Source: Pusillibacter faecalis | Lineage (GTDB): Bacteria > Bacillota > Clostridia > Oscillospirales > Oscillospiraceae | Direction of reading: 5' to 3' | Length of the DNA stretch: 64,000 bases | Assembly (NCBI RefSeq): GCF_018408705.1 | Contig: NZ_AP023420.1 | Span: 1,798,001 to 1,862,000 of the forward strand | In this document: positions 63,906 to 64,000 of the stretch, piece after piece | Layout of the letters: every line of letters begins with the position of its first letter | Position numbering within the stretch: position 1 is the first letter of the stretch | Position numbers and translations under genes: made by a program | The notes under the pieces: generated by a model | Told to the model about the DNA's origin: nothing | What the model saw: the letters and a program-made list of their open reading frames with translations, nothing else | Database searches by the model: none

Positions 63906-64000
63906 ATGAAACTACCGGAGGACGGATTCGATCTGGCTGTTGTGAATGGAACGATCATTGATGTGGTCCGCCAGTCCTTTGCACAGGTGAACCTCGGAAT
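63906..64000 (+). CDS. Amidohydrolase-type enzyme, N-terminal fragment (runs out of window)
   Basis: The first 31 residues include DLAVVNGTIIDVVRQSFAQ, the typical first strands of the composite beta-sandwich in adenine deaminase, dihydropyrimidinase and other cyclic amidohydrolases. Metal ligands lie beyond the window. GGTGGGAG precedes the ATG. The distance of 15 bases from the activator gene suggests one transcript. Confidence 0.6.
   Translation, partial: MKLPEDGFDLAVVNGTIIDVVRQSFAQVNLG

Overview
The window looks like a chromosomal segment of a GC-rich, spore-forming anaerobic Firmicute, most like the Oscillospiraceae (Oscillibacter/Flavonifractor/Intestinimonas type). The reasons are a SpoIID-family protein and a yaaL-bofA pair, Bacillota gene order (era-yqzL-recO, rplM-rpsI, a uvrB/uvrA neighbourhood), strong AGGAGG ribosome binding sites, ferredoxin-linked amino-acid-type fermentation genes and Clostridia-type mobile elements. 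The species assignment is inference.

Layout. (1) 1-8.1 kb: the end of an NhaC-type antiporter gene, a tandem pair of PHP-domain hydrolases, a tandem pair of MgtC-like membrane proteins, an aminotransferase, NADP-type glutamate dehydrogenase and a CoA-acylating aldehyde dehydrogenase, all co-directional and closed by a hairpin terminator. (2) 8.1-13.3 kb: decayed mobile DNA, namely a broken large serine recombinase carrying a 150-bp insertion, a broken IS66-family element, a broken XRE regulator lying between two IS66-like ends, and unrecognised remnants. (3) 13.4-25.7 kb: a metabolic island. A divergent LysR gene faces a roughly 9.6-kb operon on the minus strand: HAD hydrolase, livHMJGF-type ABC importer, a beta-aminoacyl-CoA ammonia-lyase homologue, a four-subunit 2-oxoacid:ferredoxin oxidoreductase and a D-2-hydroxyacid dehydrogenase. 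An iron-dependent alcohol dehydrogenase follows. This is the best candidate for an undescribed pathway. (4) 26-30.7 kb: remnants of an integrative or conjugative element (XRE regulator, broken ImmA protease, broken IS3-family element, broken parB and parA).

(5) 31.1-60.4 kb: mostly core genome. It holds rplM-rpsI with a consensus promoter, yaaL-bofA, tadA, a SpoIID-family protein, a secreted stalk/deacetylase-like protein, a two-component system followed by an HtrA protease, two half-length TSUP transporters, mgtE under an M-box riboswitch, radC, an acetyltransferase related to Vat/CatB, uvrB with a LexA-type box, a 477-bp nested inverted-repeat element just before uvrA, era, two flavodoxin-fold reductases, a 29-codon yqzL-like gene, recO and mutS2. 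(6) 60.5-64 kb: a tRNA-Ser(GGA) gene with its own promoter and terminator, about 1 kb with no recognisable gene, a sigma-54-dependent activator and the first codons of an amidohydrolase-type enzyme.

The island operon reads as an import and degradation route. A small acid enters through the Liv-type importer. A 2-hydroxy or otherwise 2-substituted acid is converted to a 2-oxoacid, which is oxidatively decarboxylated to an acyl-CoA with reduction of ferredoxin. A beta-amino group could then be eliminated from the CoA thioester. The substrate cannot be told from sequence alone. Sequence-level claims rest on reading frames and motifs. Family assignments rest on remembered motifs, not on database searches.
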